This document shows, in pieces, positions 16,201 to 25,065 of a stretch of DNA of 64,000 nucleotides. Positions within the stretch are counted from its first letter, which is position 1. Every line of letters starts with the position of its first letter. Origin of the DNA: JAIBJN01 sp035461525 (GTDB lineage: Bacteria > Actinomycetota > Thermoleophilia > Gaiellales > Gaiellaceae); assembly GCA_035461525.1 (NCBI GenBank), contig DATHVD010000039.1, forward strand, positions 1 to 64,000, in the 5' to 3' direction. The position numbers and the translations under genes are program-made. Under the pieces are notes generated by a model. It was not told the origin of the DNA, searched no databases, and worked only from the letters and a program-made list of their open reading frames with translations.

Positions 16201-17649
16201 GTGGGCCACCGCGGCGTCTACGCGACGATTCTCGCCCTGGGCATCCTGGCCCTCGGCGCTCCCGTGGCCGCGCAGAGCCCTCCGGACTCGTCCTCGCAGG
16301 CCATCGGCGTCCGCGTCGTCCTCCCGGACGGCACGCGTGAGCTGGCGGCCAGCGTCGCGGCGCCGCCCCGCTCGAGCGGGACCCTGAACGGCTGGTCCTA
16401 CGGCGACGCCGCGGCCGCGGGCTGGCTCTCCGCCTCGGCACGGACCGGCACGATCGCGAACGGCGCGACCGCGGTGGGCAGCTCGACGGTGCAGTCGATC
16501 TCGCTCTTCGGCGGGGAGATCACCGCCGACGCCGTCTTCGTCAAGGCCACCGCCCGTGCGAACGGCGAGGCCGCCTCCGGCTCGCTCGGCGGGTCGTCGA
16601 TCTCGAACCTCGTCGTGCTCGGCAAGAGCGTGGAGGCCGCGCCGAACACCCGCGTCGGCCTGGGCGACTGGGGCTATGTGGTCGTCCTCGAGCAGGCCGT
16701 CGTCCGCCAGAACGCGAAGCGGCTCGGCTACCGCAGCTTCGCCATCGGCCTGCACGTCGTCCTCACGGCCGCGCACGGCGGCCTCCCCGCGGGAGCGGAG
16801 ATCATGCTCGGCTACGCCGAGGCGGCCGCGAGCGCGCCCAAGGCGCAGCCCCCGGCACCACCGCCCCCGGCACCGACGCCACCGCCCGCCGAGGGAGGCG
16901 CGGGGCAGCAGCCGTCGCGCGACCCGGTGCCGACGCCGCCGGGGTCGAAGACGACGGTGCCGCCGAGCATCGCCAACCCGCCGGCCGGCGTCGAGCCCCG
17001 GCTCACGCGCGGCGGCTACGTGTTCCCGGTGTACGGGCCCGCGTCCTTCACCGACGACTTCGGCGCCGCGCGCGCGACCACCGGCTGGCACCACGGGAAC
17101 GACATCTTCGCCCCGCTCGGCGCGCCGATCCTCGCCGTGGCCGACGGGACGCTCTTCAACGTCGGCTGGAACGACATCGGCGGCAACCGGTTCTGGCTGC
17201 GCGACGGAGCGGGGAACGAGTTCTACTACGCCCACCTCTCGGCCTTCTCCCCGCTCGCGCAGGAAGGCCGGGCGGTGAAGGCCGGCGACGTCATCGGCTT
17301 CGTCGGGGCTACCGGGGACGCGGTGGGAACGCCACCCCACCTCCACTTCGAGGTCCACCCACGGGAGCTCCTCTGGATGGGCTACGACGGCGTGATCAAC
17401 CCGTACCCGTACCTCAACGCCTGGCTGCGCCTCGACGACCTCGACTTCGGCGGCTGGACGCCCGATCCGGGGCGGGCGCCGAAGGCCGGCGCCGTGCTCC
17501 TGCAGGCGGAGGACATCTCCACGCTCTCGGGCCTCGGTGACGACACGCTCGCGTCGTACCTGGTCATGCCGGACCTCTTCGGCGAAGCCGGGCCGGGGCC
17601 GGTGATCGTCGGCGCCCAGCCCGGATTCGGCGACGACGGCGGCGGCTAG
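16201..17649 (+). CDS. Secreted M23-family (LytM) peptidase
   Basis: A 482-residue exported protein. The first 24 residues form a signal peptide ending near PVAAQS. Residues about 30-210 form a Gly/Ala-rich beta domain seen with secreted actinobacterial proteins, then a proline-rich linker (about 215-265). The LytM zinc domain has the motif HHGND (H298, D301 region) and HLHFEVHP (H380, H382), so the metal ligands are present. It probably cuts peptidoglycan or activates amidases. The start is supported by the TAACCT promoter. Confidence 0.85.
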   Translation: MGHRGVYATILALGILALGAPVAAQSPPDSSSQAIGVRVVLPDGTRELAASVAAPPRSSGTLNGWSYGDAAAAGWLSASARTGTIANGATAVGSSTVQSISLFGGEITADAVFVKATARANGEAASGSLGGSSISNLVVLGKSVEAAPNTRVGLGDWGYVVVLEQAVVRQNAKRLGYRSFAIGLHVVLTAAHGGLPAGAEIMLGYAEAAASAPKAQPPAPPPPAPTPPPAEGGAGQQPSRDPVPTPPGSKTTVPPSIANPPAGVEPRLTRGGYVFPVYGPASFTDDFGAARATTGWHHGNDIFAPLGAPILAVADGTLFNVGWNDIGGNRFWLRDGAGNEFYYAHLSAFSPLAQEGRAVKAGDVIGFVGATGDAVGTPPHLHFEVHPRELLWMGYDGVINPYPYLNAWLRLDDLDFGGWTPDPGRAPKAGAVLLQAEDISTLSGLGDDTLASYLVMPDLFGEAGPGPVIVGAQPGFGDDGGG

Positions 17650-17663
17650 CGGCCGCCGTCGTC
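17632..17663. terminator. Hairpin terminator between convergent genes
   Basis: Arms GACGACGGCGGC and GCCGCCGTCGTC pair over 12 bases with an eight-base loop that contains the TAG stop of the peptidase gene. It lies before the stop of the converging YtxH-like gene and could end both transcripts. Confidence 0.65.
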
Positions 17664-17673
17664 CTTCCGGCCA

Positions 17674-18078
17674 CTAGTTCTCGTTCGAGGTGAACTCGAC
17701 GGGCTCGTCCGGACCGAGGACCTTGTCCTTCAGCCACTTGCGCGTGTCGGGCCCGGTCATGGGGTTGAAGAGCACGCCGAGCGTGATCCCCGCGAGCAGG
17801 AGGGTCGTGTTCCGCGCCGTGTGCGAGTCCTTGCCCTGGACGCGGTCGCCCGCCTTGCGCAGCTCCTCGACGGCCTTGCGGAGCTCGTCCTGCACGTCCT
17901 TGTCGCGCGCCACCCGCATCGCGAGGCCGGTGGCGCCACGGTCGCCGAGCAGCTCGTCGTAGATCTTCCGCGCCGACTCGTACGCCTTCTTCACGTGCTC
18001 GTGGAGGTCATCGTCTTGAGCGAGCCGCTCCACGTAGGGGCGCGCCGTGTCGACTGCGCCGGTCATTCTCTCCTTCAT
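17674..18078 (-). CDS. YtxH-like membrane-anchored stress protein
   Basis: A 134-residue protein with a long charged helical part and one membrane segment (LLLAGITLGVLF) followed by NPMTGPDTRKWL, the pattern of the YtxH family (glycine-rich helix, then P-x-G-x-x-TR). YtxH proteins are general-stress proteins of unknown activity. Unlike most genes here it has a leader with a Shine-Dalgarno (GAAAGGA) and a TAGATAAT box at 18109-18116 that overlaps the lon stop. Confidence 0.7.
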   Translation of the reverse strand: MKERMTGAVDTARPYVERLAQDDDLHEHVKKAYESARKIYDELLGDRGATGLAMRVARDKDVQDELRKAVEELRKAGDRVQGKDSHTARNTTLLLAGITLGVLFNPMTGPDTRKWLKDKVLGPDEPVEFTSNEN

Positions 18079-18108
18079 CGTCGTCCTTTCGTCGTTCGGG
18101 TCGTCCGG

Positions 18109-18116
18109 ATTATCTA
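18109..18116 (-). promoter_or_regulatory. -10 element of the YtxH-like gene, overlapping the lon stop
   Basis: The minus strand reads TAGATAAT, the closest match to TATAAT in this window, about 30 bases before the ATG. The lon stop codon occupies part of it, so the YtxH gene can be transcribed separately from lon as well as by read-through. Confidence 0.5.
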
Positions 18117-20498
18117 CCCGCCGGCCGTGCGGGAAAACTCCAGGACGCGGCCGCCGGGAAAAGCCGCGTCGAAGACCTCGTCGATCGACTCGGCGAGGAC
18201 GAAGCGCATCGACTCGCGCACGTCCTCCTGCAGGTCGTCCAGGTCCGGCTCGTTGTCCTTCGGGAGGACGACCGTCGAGACGCCCGCGCGCTGGGCGGCA
18301 AGCGTCTTCTCCTTCACCCCGCCGATCGGCAGCACCTGGCCGGTGAGCGTGATTTCGCCGGTCATCGCCACCTCCTCCGACACCGGCCGGTCCAGGGCGA
18401 GCGAGGCGAGCGCGGTCGCCATGGCGACCCCTGCCGACGGCCCGTCCTTGGGCACGGCCCCGGCCGGGACGTGGATGTGGACGTCGCGTCCCTCGAACCA
18501 GTCCGACTCGAGCCCGAGCGCGGAGGAATGGCCGCGCACCCAGGAGAGGGCGGCCTGCGCCGACTCGCGCATTACGTCCCCGATCTGCCCCGTCACGGTG
18601 AGCCGGCCGCGGCCGGGCATGGCCGTCGCCTCGACGAAGAGGACGTCGCCGCCCACGGGCGTGACGGCGAGCCCCGTGGCGACCCCGGGGTCGGACGTCC
18701 GCTTGCGGGGGTCGCTGGGGAACCGGCGCCGCCCGAGCCACGCGCGGACACGCTTCTCGTCGACGCGGGCGCCCTTGCGCCTCCCCTCCGCCACCTCCCG
18801 CGCCGCCTTGCGGCAGAGTGCGGCGATCTCGCGATCGAGGTTGCGGACCCCCGCCTCGCGCGTGTACTCGCGGACGAGGAGGCGGAGCGCGCTCTCGGTG
18901 AACGTGACGCGCTTCGGGTCGAGGCCGTGCGCCGTCACCTGCTTCGGCACGAGATAGCGGCGGGCGATCCCGACCTTCTCGTCCTCGGTGTAGCCGGAGA
19001 GCGGGATGATCTCCATGCGGTCCCGGAGCGGGGCGGGGATCGTCTCGAGCTGGTTCGCGGTGCAGATGAAGAGCACCTGCGAGAGGTCGAAGGGGAGGTC
19101 GAGGTAGTGATCCCGGAACGAGTGGTTCTGCGCGGGGTCGAGCACCTCGAGCATCGCGCTCGACGGATCGCCGCGCCAGTCGGAGCCCATCTTGTCGATC
19201 TCGTCGATCATGAAGACCGGGTTCCTCGACTCGGCGTCGCGCAGCGCCCGGACGATCGTGCCGGGCATGGCGCCGATGTAGGTGCGCCGGTGGCCGCGGA
19301 TCTCCGACTCGTCGCGGACGCCGCCGACCGAGACGCGCACGAACTTGCGCCCGAGCGCGCGCGCGATCGACTGGCCGAGCGACGTCTTGCCCACGCCGGG
19401 CGGGCCGACGAAGCAGAGGATCGGCCCGGAGAGCTCGTGCTTGAGCTTCTGCACCGCGAGGTGCTCGACGATCCGCTCCTTGATCTTGTCGAGGTCGTAG
19501 TGGTCCTCGTCGAGGATGCGCCGGGCGCGCTTCAGGTCGAGGTCGTCCTCGGTCGCCTCCGACCACGGGAGGGAGAGGATCCACTCCAGGTAGGTGCGGA
19601 TGACGCCGTACTCGGCCGCGGCGGGAGGCAGCTTCGCGAGCCGGTCGAGCTCGCGGCGCGCCTGCCGGTCGGCCTCCTCGGGGAGCTCCGCCGCCTCGAC
19701 CTTCCCGCGGAGCTCGGCGATCTCCGCCTGCTGCTCGTCGCCCTCCCCGAGCTCCTCCTGAATCGCCTTCAGCTGCTGGCGGAGGAGGAACTCCCGCTGC
19801 GTCTTGTCCATCTCCTCCTGCACCTGCGACTGGAGCTTCGTCCCCAGCTCGAAGACCTCGAGCTCGCGGGAGAGGATCGCCGTCAGCCTGCGCAGGCGCT
19901 CCTCGACGTCCGCCGCCTCGAGGAGCTCCTGTTTCTCCTCGGTCTTGAGGCGGATCGTGGAGGCGATCAGGTTGGCGAGCACGCCGGGGCTCTCCGCGTT
20001 CGCGGCGGCGAACTCGAGCTCCTCCGGAAGGTAAGGCGCGGCGGCGACGATCCGGGCGAAGAGCGCCTCGAGCGAGCGAGCAAGCGCTTCTGCCTCCTTC
20101 TCGCGCGCGACGACGTCGGGCATCGGGGTGAAGCGCCCGACGAGGTACGGCTCGGTCTCGTCGATGCCGTCCAGCCGGACCCGCTCGAGGCCCTGGACGA
20201 GCACGCGCAGCGTCCCGTCGGGGACGCGCATCATCTTGTGGACGATCGCTGAGGTTCCGACCTCGTACAGCTCCTCCGCGCGCTCGGGCGTCTCGACGTC
20301 GGGCGAGCGCGAGGTGACGAGGGCGATCCTGAGGTCGCCGGCCACGGCCTCGTCAACGAGCCGGATGGAGCGCTCCTGGCCGATGGCGAGCGGGGTCACC
20401 GACGAGGGGAAGACGACCGACTCCCGTAGAGGCAGGATGGGGAGCAGCCCAGGCTCCCCCGCGAGCAGCTCCTCGGTGAGGGGCTCGGGGACGCTCAT
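18114..20498 (-). CDS. lon: ATP-dependent Lon protease
   Basis: A 794-residue LonA enzyme that degrades damaged and regulatory proteins. The N-terminal substrate domain starts with LLPILPLRESVVFP. The AAA+ module has Walker A GPPGVGKT near 365-372 and VFMIDEIDKMG. The protease domain has the catalytic serine S688 in PKDGPSAG and the lysine in GGVKEKTLAA. It overlaps the hsp20 gene by four bases (ATGA), so chaperone and protease are made together. Confidence 0.95.
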   Translation of the reverse strand: MSVPEPLTEELLAGEPGLLPILPLRESVVFPSSVTPLAIGQERSIRLVDEAVAGDLRIALVTSRSPDVETPERAEELYEVGTSAIVHKMMRVPDGTLRVLVQGLERVRLDGIDETEPYLVGRFTPMPDVVAREKEAEALARSLEALFARIVAAAPYLPEELEFAAANAESPGVLANLIASTIRLKTEEKQELLEAADVEERLRRLTAILSRELEVFELGTKLQSQVQEEMDKTQREFLLRQQLKAIQEELGEGDEQQAEIAELRGKVEAAELPEEADRQARRELDRLAKLPPAAAEYGVIRTYLEWILSLPWSEATEDDLDLKRARRILDEDHYDLDKIKERIVEHLAVQKLKHELSGPILCFVGPPGVGKTSLGQSIARALGRKFVRVSVGGVRDESEIRGHRRTYIGAMPGTIVRALRDAESRNPVFMIDEIDKMGSDWRGDPSSAMLEVLDPAQNHSFRDHYLDLPFDLSQVLFICTANQLETIPAPLRDRMEIIPLSGYTEDEKVGIARRYLVPKQVTAHGLDPKRVTFTESALRLLVREYTREAGVRNLDREIAALCRKAAREVAEGRRKGARVDEKRVRAWLGRRRFPSDPRKRTSDPGVATGLAVTPVGGDVLFVEATAMPGRGRLTVTGQIGDVMRESAQAALSWVRGHSSALGLESDWFEGRDVHIHVPAGAVPKDGPSAGVAMATALASLALDRPVSEEVAMTGEITLTGQVLPIGGVKEKTLAAQRAGVSTVVLPKDNEPDLDDLQEDVRESMRFVLAESIDEVFDAAFPGGRVLEFSRTAGG

Positions 20499-20929
20499 TG
20501 CTCGCCCCGCGTGACGGCGATTCGCGTCGGCCCGCTCTTCCGTGCGGCCACGGGCAGGACGATCGTGAGCAGCCCGCGCTCGTAGTGCGCCTCGGCCGCA
20601 CCCGCGTTGAGGCCGTCTCCGACGGCGAGGCGGCGCTCGAACGGCCCGTAGTCGATCTCGATGTGCTCGTAGCGTCGCGTGGACTCCGACTCGCGCGTGC
20701 GTGTGCCCGAGATCGAGAGGACGCCGTCGGCGACCGCGACGTCGATCCCGTCCGGGTCGATCCCGGGGAGCTCGACGACGACGTGCACTGCGGCCGGCTC
20801 CTCCGTCCGGTAGACGTCCACGCGCGGGCGGAAGCCCAGGCGCTGCGGCACCAGCCGGTGGTGCCAGAGATCGGCGAAGAGCTCCTCCATGTCGCTGGAG
20901 AGTCTGGCGGGGTCCCTGCGGCGGGTCAT
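20495..20929 (-). CDS. hsp20: Hsp20/alpha-crystallin small heat shock protein
   Basis: A 144-residue holdase chaperone. The alpha-crystallin domain runs from PRVDVYRTEE to the end of GLLTIVLPVA, with the typical VELPGIDPDGIDV and the GxLxIxLP signature. It is the first gene of an operon with lon. TACGAT lies six bases before the ATG and overlaps the -10 of the divergent small membrane protein gene. No CIRCE or HAIR element is visible. Confidence 0.92.
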   Translation of the reverse strand: MTRRRDPARLSSDMEELFADLWHHRLVPQRLGFRPRVDVYRTEEPAAVHVVVELPGIDPDGIDVAVADGVLSISGTRTRESESTRRYEHIEIDYGPFERRLAVGDGLNAGAAEAHYERGLLTIVLPVAARKSGPTRIAVTRGEQ

Positions 20930-20931
20930 GC

Positions 20932-20941
20932 GACAATCGTA
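20932..20941. promoter_or_regulatory. Overlapping divergent -10 boxes of hsp20 and the small membrane protein
   Basis: The bases GACAAT at 20932-20937 are seven before ATG 20945 on the plus strand. TACGAT on the minus strand (20936-20941) is six before ATG 20929. This is the fourth overlapping divergent leaderless pair in the first 21 kb. Confidence 0.5.
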
Positions 20942-20944
20942 GCC

Positions 20945-21070
20945 ATGGGCCGCATCCTCAAGGCCGCGGCTGCCGCGCTCGGCCTCCTCCTCTATGTCTG
21001 GGTCGCGGCCGTCCGCCTCGCGCCGGGCATCCGCGCGCGCAAGGCCGCACGCCGCTCTCTCGGCCGCTGA
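20945..21070 (+). CDS. Small single-span membrane protein
   Basis: A 41-residue protein: a short basic start, one hydrophobic helix (AAAAALGLLLYVWVAAV) and a basic tail rich in Arg. No family is recognised. The leaderless promoter and its place opposite hsp20-lon support it being real. Confidence 0.5.
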   Translation: MGRILKAAAAALGLLLYVWVAAVRLAPGIRARKAARRSLGR

Positions 21071-21097
21071 TCCCCCACCCACGTGGCCCCGCCCCGC

Positions 21098-21137
21098 TTG
21101 ACAGGGCACGTAGTCATGTGTAAAAGAAAGTTGTCAT
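21098..21137 (+). promoter_or_regulatory. Promoter and direct repeats before the ArsR-like gene
   Basis: TTGACA at 21098-21103 is followed after 17 bases by TAAAAG at 21121. The near-identical octamers GTCATGTG (21113) and GTCATATG (21133) flank the -10 with 20-base spacing, about two helical turns, and may be an autoregulatory site. Confidence 0.5.
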
Positions 21138-21491
21138 ATGAAATCTCAAAGCAGACCCAACTTCGACTCGCTCACGGGCGACGAGCTCGTCCGCGTCCTG
21201 GCGGCGCTCTCCAACCCGCACCGGCTCCGCATCCTCGCGGCCCTGGTGCGGGGCCGGGTGCACGTCAGCCAGCTCGCCAGGGACGTCGGCCTGAGTCGCC
21301 CGCTCGCGCACGTGCACCTGCAGAGGCTCGAGGCCGCCGGCCTCGTGTCGGGGCAGCTCGAGCTCTCGGAGGAGGGAAAGGCCATGAAGTTCTTCGAGGT
21401 CACCCCGTTCGCGCTCACCCTGACGCCGGAACACGTGGCGGAGGCGGCGCGGACGCTGGGAGACCGCGAGGGGAAGGAGGAAGGAGCATGA
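21138..21491 (+). CDS. ArsR-like winged-helix transcriptional regulator
   Basis: A 117-residue regulator. The helix-turn-helix lies at about residues 20-75 (LSNPHRLRILAALVRG, VSQLARDVGLSRPLAHVHLQRLEAAGLV). No metal-binding cysteine motif is present, so it is not a typical metal sensor. It overlaps the downstream membrane protein by four bases, suggesting a regulator and membrane partner acting together. Confidence 0.82.
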   Translation: MKSQSRPNFDSLTGDELVRVLAALSNPHRLRILAALVRGRVHVSQLARDVGLSRPLAHVHLQRLEAAGLVSGQLELSEEGKAMKFFEVTPFALTLTPEHVAEAARTLGDREGKEEGA

Positions 21492-21763
21492 TCCACGCAG
21501 CCACGAGCTGGGCCGACGCCGGCATCGCCATCGCCGGCATCGCGTTCGTCACCATCGTCGCCAGCGTCCTGATCTGGCAGATCTTCTCGACAGGCCGGAC
21601 CGGGCTCTCGGCCAAGCGCGAGCGGGCCTACCAGCAGCTTGCGGAGGAGTCGTCGGAGGGCCAGCGCCGGACCGCCGAGGCGCTCGAGCGCGCGGCCGCC
21701 GAGCTCAAGCAGCTCCGCCGTCAGACGGGCGAGCTCGAGCGGATGCTGAAGGAGGTGGAGTAG
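21488..21763 (+). CDS. Small membrane protein with coiled-coil tail
   Basis: A 91-residue protein: one membrane helix (about 12-34) and a cytoplasmic heptad-rich helix (about 45-91, with SAKRERAYQQL and LERMLKEVE). A very strong Shine-Dalgarno (GGAAGGAGGAAGGAG) precedes the ATG inside the regulator gene. It may anchor or sense for the adjacent regulator, but this is inference. Confidence 0.7.
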   Translation: MIHAATSWADAGIAIAGIAFVTIVASVLIWQIFSTGRTGLSAKRERAYQQLAEESSEGQRRTAEALERAAAELKQLRRQTGELERMLKEVE

Positions 21764-21818
21764 CTACGCTGAGCCTGCTCGGCTCCTGCCCGCCACCCGA
21801 CCCTTGAGAGGCCGTGAG

Positions 21819-24005
21819 ATGGAGCGTTTGACCTGCGGCGTCATCCGCTGGCGCTGGGCCGTCCTCGGCTCCTGGAGCGCCATCCTCCTCGTCTCCGTCG
21901 TGGCGGCGAGCGGCCTCAGCGACCTGCTCACGAACCGCTTCTCGCTACCCGGGACGGACACGGCGAGGGCCGAGCGGATCCTCGAGGAGCGCTTCGGGCA
22001 GAAGTCGACCGGGTCGTTCACGATCGTCGTCCGGGGCGAGCCCGGCTCGGCCGAGAGCCTCCTCGTTCCGGCCGAGCAGGCTGCGCTCGCCGCGTCGAGC
22101 GTCCTGCCCACGTCGGAGGTGGCCTCGGTCCAGGCGGTCTCCGACCGCGTCGTCACGGCGCTGATCGTCTCCAACCTCGAGCCGGCAGACGCGAAGGGCT
22201 ACACGGCGCCGATACGCGAGGCCGTCGGGGAGATTCCCGGCGCGGAGACGTTCGTCTCCGGGCAGGCGGCCATCGAGCACGACCTCGACCCGGTCTTCGC
22301 CCAGGACATCAAGGTGGGCGAGTTCTTCATCGCCGTCCCCATCGCGGTCCTCATCCTCGTCTTCGTCTTCGGGACGGCGGCCGCCGTCCTCCCGCTCCTG
22401 CTCGCGCTCGTGACCATCCCGACGACCCTCGGGATCGTCTGGATCTTCGCCAACTTCATGGAGCTGACGACGTACCTGCAGCAGCTCGTCTCCCTCATCG
22501 GCCTCGCGATCGCCATCGACTACTCGCTCCTCGTCGTCCACCGCTACCGCGAGGAGCTCGCGAGCGGGAGGACGAAGGAGGACGCGCTCGTGCGGACGAT
22601 GGAGACCGCGGGGAGGGCGGTCGTCTTCTCGGGCACCGCCGTCGGGATCGGGCTCGCGCTCATGCTCTTCATGCCTCTGCCGTTCATGCGCGGCTTCGGG
22701 ATCGGCGGGTTGATGATCCCGCTCGTCTCCGTCGTCTGCGCGCTCACGCTCCTCCCCGTGCTGCTCTGGTTCACGGCGGGGCCGCTCGACCGCGTGCGCC
22801 TCGTCCCCCGGCGCGTCCTCGCCCGGCGCGAGGACGAGGAGCGGAGCCTCTGGGCCCGCCTCGCGCGCATGATCATGCGCCGGCCGGCCGCCTTCGCCGC
22901 GGCGACGACGGCGCTGCTCGTCACGCTCGCCCTGCCCGTCCTGACGATGGAGGTCGGACCCGGCTCGAACAAGGGCATCCCGCAGGGTCTCGAGGGCGTC
23001 CAGGGCCTCAACATCATCTCGGAGGAGGTGGGCGAGGGCGCGCTCGCGCCGACGACGATCGTGCTCGACACGGGCCGGCCCGGAGGCGTCGACGACGCGG
23101 CGGTCGGTGCCTCGCTGGAGCGGCTCCAGGCCGGCCTCGCCGCCGACCCCGAGGTGGCCGCGGTCACTCTCGACCCGGCCAGCGTCCAGTACGTGGACAC
23201 GACGCGGCAGTACCTGCAGCTGCAGGTCGTCGGTAGGAGCGAGTACGGGGTGCCGGAGGCCCTCGACTTCGTCGACCGGCTGCGCGACGACATCGTCCCG
23301 GCGGCCGGGTTCCCGGACGCGGTCGCCGTCTACGCGGGCGGCGGGCCGCCGAGCGGCGTCGACTTCCTCGACGTCACCTACGGCGCCTTCCCCTGGCTCG
23401 TGCTCGCCGTGCTCCTGCTCACGTACGTGCTCCTCCTGCGGGCGTTCCGCTCTCTTCTCATCCCGCTCAAGGCGATCGTCCTCAACCTGCTCGGGATCGG
23501 CGCGGCCTACGGGCTCCTCGTCGTCTTCTTCAAGTGGGGCGCGGCCGAGTGGTTCGGGCTGATCGGCTTCGACCAGATCGAGGGCTGGATCCCGGTCTTC
23601 GTCTTTGCCATGGTCTTCGGCCTCTCCATGGACTACGAGGTCTTCCTCGTCTCGCGCATGCGCGAGGAGTGGGACGAGACGGGCGACAACCTCCGCGCCG
23701 TCTCACTCGGGCTGGCCAGGACCGGGCGGATCGTCACGGCGGCAGGGCTGATCATGGTCGCCGCGTTCATGGGCTTCGTCGCCGGGTCGATCGTCGGCCT
23801 GCAGCAGTTCGGCTTCGGCCTCGCCGTGGCGATCCTCATCGACGTGACGATCGTGCGCGCGCTCCTCGTCCCGAGCGCGATGGCGCTCTTCGGCCGCTGG
23901 AACTGGTGGCTGCCTCCCCGCGTCGCCCGGCTCGTGCGGGTGGAGCCGTCGCCGGTCCGGCCGAAGGGCCCGGGCCGCCCGGCGCCGTCCCCGGCCGGCC
24001 GCTAG
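21819..24005 (+). CDS. MMPL/RND-family transporter
   Basis: A 728-residue inner membrane protein with twelve predicted helices in two halves. Both halves carry the family helix-4 motif: GLAIAIDYSLLVVHR in the first and FAMVFGLSMDYEVFLVSR in the second, with the paired Asp-Tyr residues needed for proton coupling. Extracellular porter domains follow helix 1 and helix 7. Actinobacterial MMPL proteins export lipids or related compounds; substrate unknown. ATG 21819 is chosen over TTG 21804. Confidence 0.9.
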   Translation: MERLTCGVIRWRWAVLGSWSAILLVSVVAASGLSDLLTNRFSLPGTDTARAERILEERFGQKSTGSFTIVVRGEPGSAESLLVPAEQAALAASSVLPTSEVASVQAVSDRVVTALIVSNLEPADAKGYTAPIREAVGEIPGAETFVSGQAAIEHDLDPVFAQDIKVGEFFIAVPIAVLILVFVFGTAAAVLPLLLALVTIPTTLGIVWIFANFMELTTYLQQLVSLIGLAIAIDYSLLVVHRYREELASGRTKEDALVRTMETAGRAVVFSGTAVGIGLALMLFMPLPFMRGFGIGGLMIPLVSVVCALTLLPVLLWFTAGPLDRVRLVPRRVLARREDEERSLWARLARMIMRRPAAFAAATTALLVTLALPVLTMEVGPGSNKGIPQGLEGVQGLNIISEEVGEGALAPTTIVLDTGRPGGVDDAAVGASLERLQAGLAADPEVAAVTLDPASVQYVDTTRQYLQLQVVGRSEYGVPEALDFVDRLRDDIVPAAGFPDAVAVYAGGGPPSGVDFLDVTYGAFPWLVLAVLLLTYVLLLRAFRSLLIPLKAIVLNLLGIGAAYGLLVVFFKWGAAEWFGLIGFDQIEGWIPVFVFAMVFGLSMDYEVFLVSRMREEWDETGDNLRAVSLGLARTGRIVTAAGLIMVAAFMGFVAGSIVGLQQFGFGLAVAILIDVTIVRALLVPSAMALFGRWNWWLPPRVARLVRVEPSPVRPKGPGRPAPSPAGR

Positions 24006-24014
24006 GCTCGGCGC

Positions 24015-24506
24015 ATGGAGCTTGAGGTAGTCGAGGGCGACATCACCCGTCTGGACGTCGATGCGATCGCCAACGCGGCCAACGACCGCCTCTGGATGGG
24101 CGCGGGCGTCGCGGGCGCGATCAAGCGCGCCGGCGGCGAGGAGATCGAGCGTGAGGCGACGGCGAAGGGGCCGATCGCCCTCGGCGACGCCGTCGCCACG
24201 GGCGCCGGTCGCCTCGCCGCGCGGCACGTCATCCACGGAGCCGTCATGGGCCAGGACCTGCGGACGGACGCGGACCTCGTGGGCCGCACGACGCGGCGCT
24301 CTCTCGAGGTGGCCGACGAGCTCGGCTGCCGCTCGCTCGCGTTGCCCGCCTTCGGGACGGGCGTCGGCGGGTTCCCTCTTCCCGAATGTGCCCGGATCAT
24401 GGTCGGCGAGGCACGCGCCCACGACCCCCGCACGCTCGAGCGCGTCGTCTTCGCCGTCTACGGCGAGGACGCCGAGTCGGCCTTCCGCGCTGCGCTCAGC
24501 GTCTAA
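24015..24506 (+). CDS. Macro-domain (ADP-ribose-processing) protein
   Basis: A 163-residue single macro domain. Signatures are VVEGDITRLDVDAIANAAN at the N-terminus, GAGVAGAIKRAGG, and PAFGTGVGGFPL. Such proteins bind or hydrolyse ADP-ribose and O-acetyl-ADP-ribose. TAGGCT ends six bases before the ATG. It converges on the DHFR-like gene with an 11-base overlap. Confidence 0.88.
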   Translation: MELEVVEGDITRLDVDAIANAANDRLWMGAGVAGAIKRAGGEEIEREATAKGPIALGDAVATGAGRLAARHVIHGAVMGQDLRTDADLVGRTTRRSLEVADELGCRSLALPAFGTGVGGFPLPECARIMVGEARAHDPRTLERVVFAVYGEDAESAFRAALSV

Positions 24507-25023
24507 CGCGGTAGCGCAGGAGCGCGCCGGCGCCGGGAACCGCGCGCGCCTCGACGGGCTCGAGCCGGTGGAGGCCGACGTCGTCGGGGAAGAGTGGGAT
24601 GCCGTCGCCCAGAAGCACGGGGATGACGCCGAGCTCGACCGCGTCGAGGAGGCCCTCCCGGAGGAAGAGGCCGGCCGCGCGCGAGCCGCCGAGGATCCAG
24701 ACCCGACCGCGCGCCTCCCGCCGCAGGCGCGCGACGAGGCCGGCGGGGTCGGAGCCGTCCCACGCGAAGGCCGAGGCCGGCGCGTCCTCGCCGAGCGGCG
24801 TGCTCGTGAGGACGGCGGCCGGCTTGTCGCCGTAGGCCCAGGCGAAGCCGACCGCCTGGTCGAACGTCGTCCGTCCGGTGACGATGCTGCCGACCTCGGC
24901 GAAGAAGGCGTCGTAGCCGTAGTCGCCGGAGGGCGCGTCGCTCAGCCAGTCCACCCCGCCGTCCGCCGTGGCGATGTAGCCGTCGAGGCTCGCGGCGGCG
25001 TAGTAGACGACGTCGTCGGGCAC
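24496..25023 (-). CDS. Dihydrofolate reductase/RibD C-terminal-fold reductase
   Basis: A 175-residue NADPH-dependent reductase-fold protein. It opens YYAAASLDGYIATADGGVDW, has TGRTTFDQ, and the nucleotide loop WILGGSRAAGLFL. The family (COG0262) includes many stand-alone proteins of unknown substrate, so neither true folate nor riboflavin function is claimed. GTG 25023 has TACCGT nine bases upstream. Confidence 0.82.
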   Translation of the reverse strand: MPDDVVYYAAASLDGYIATADGGVDWLSDAPSGDYGYDAFFAEVGSIVTGRTTFDQAVGFAWAYGDKPAAVLTSTPLGEDAPASAFAWDGSDPAGLVARLRREARGRVWILGGSRAAGLFLREGLLDAVELGVIPVLLGDGIPLFPDDVGLHRLEPVEARAVPGAGALLRYRVRR

Positions 25024-25065
25024 GACGACCGGACGGTACACACGCCGAGTAGCATCCTGCCGATC

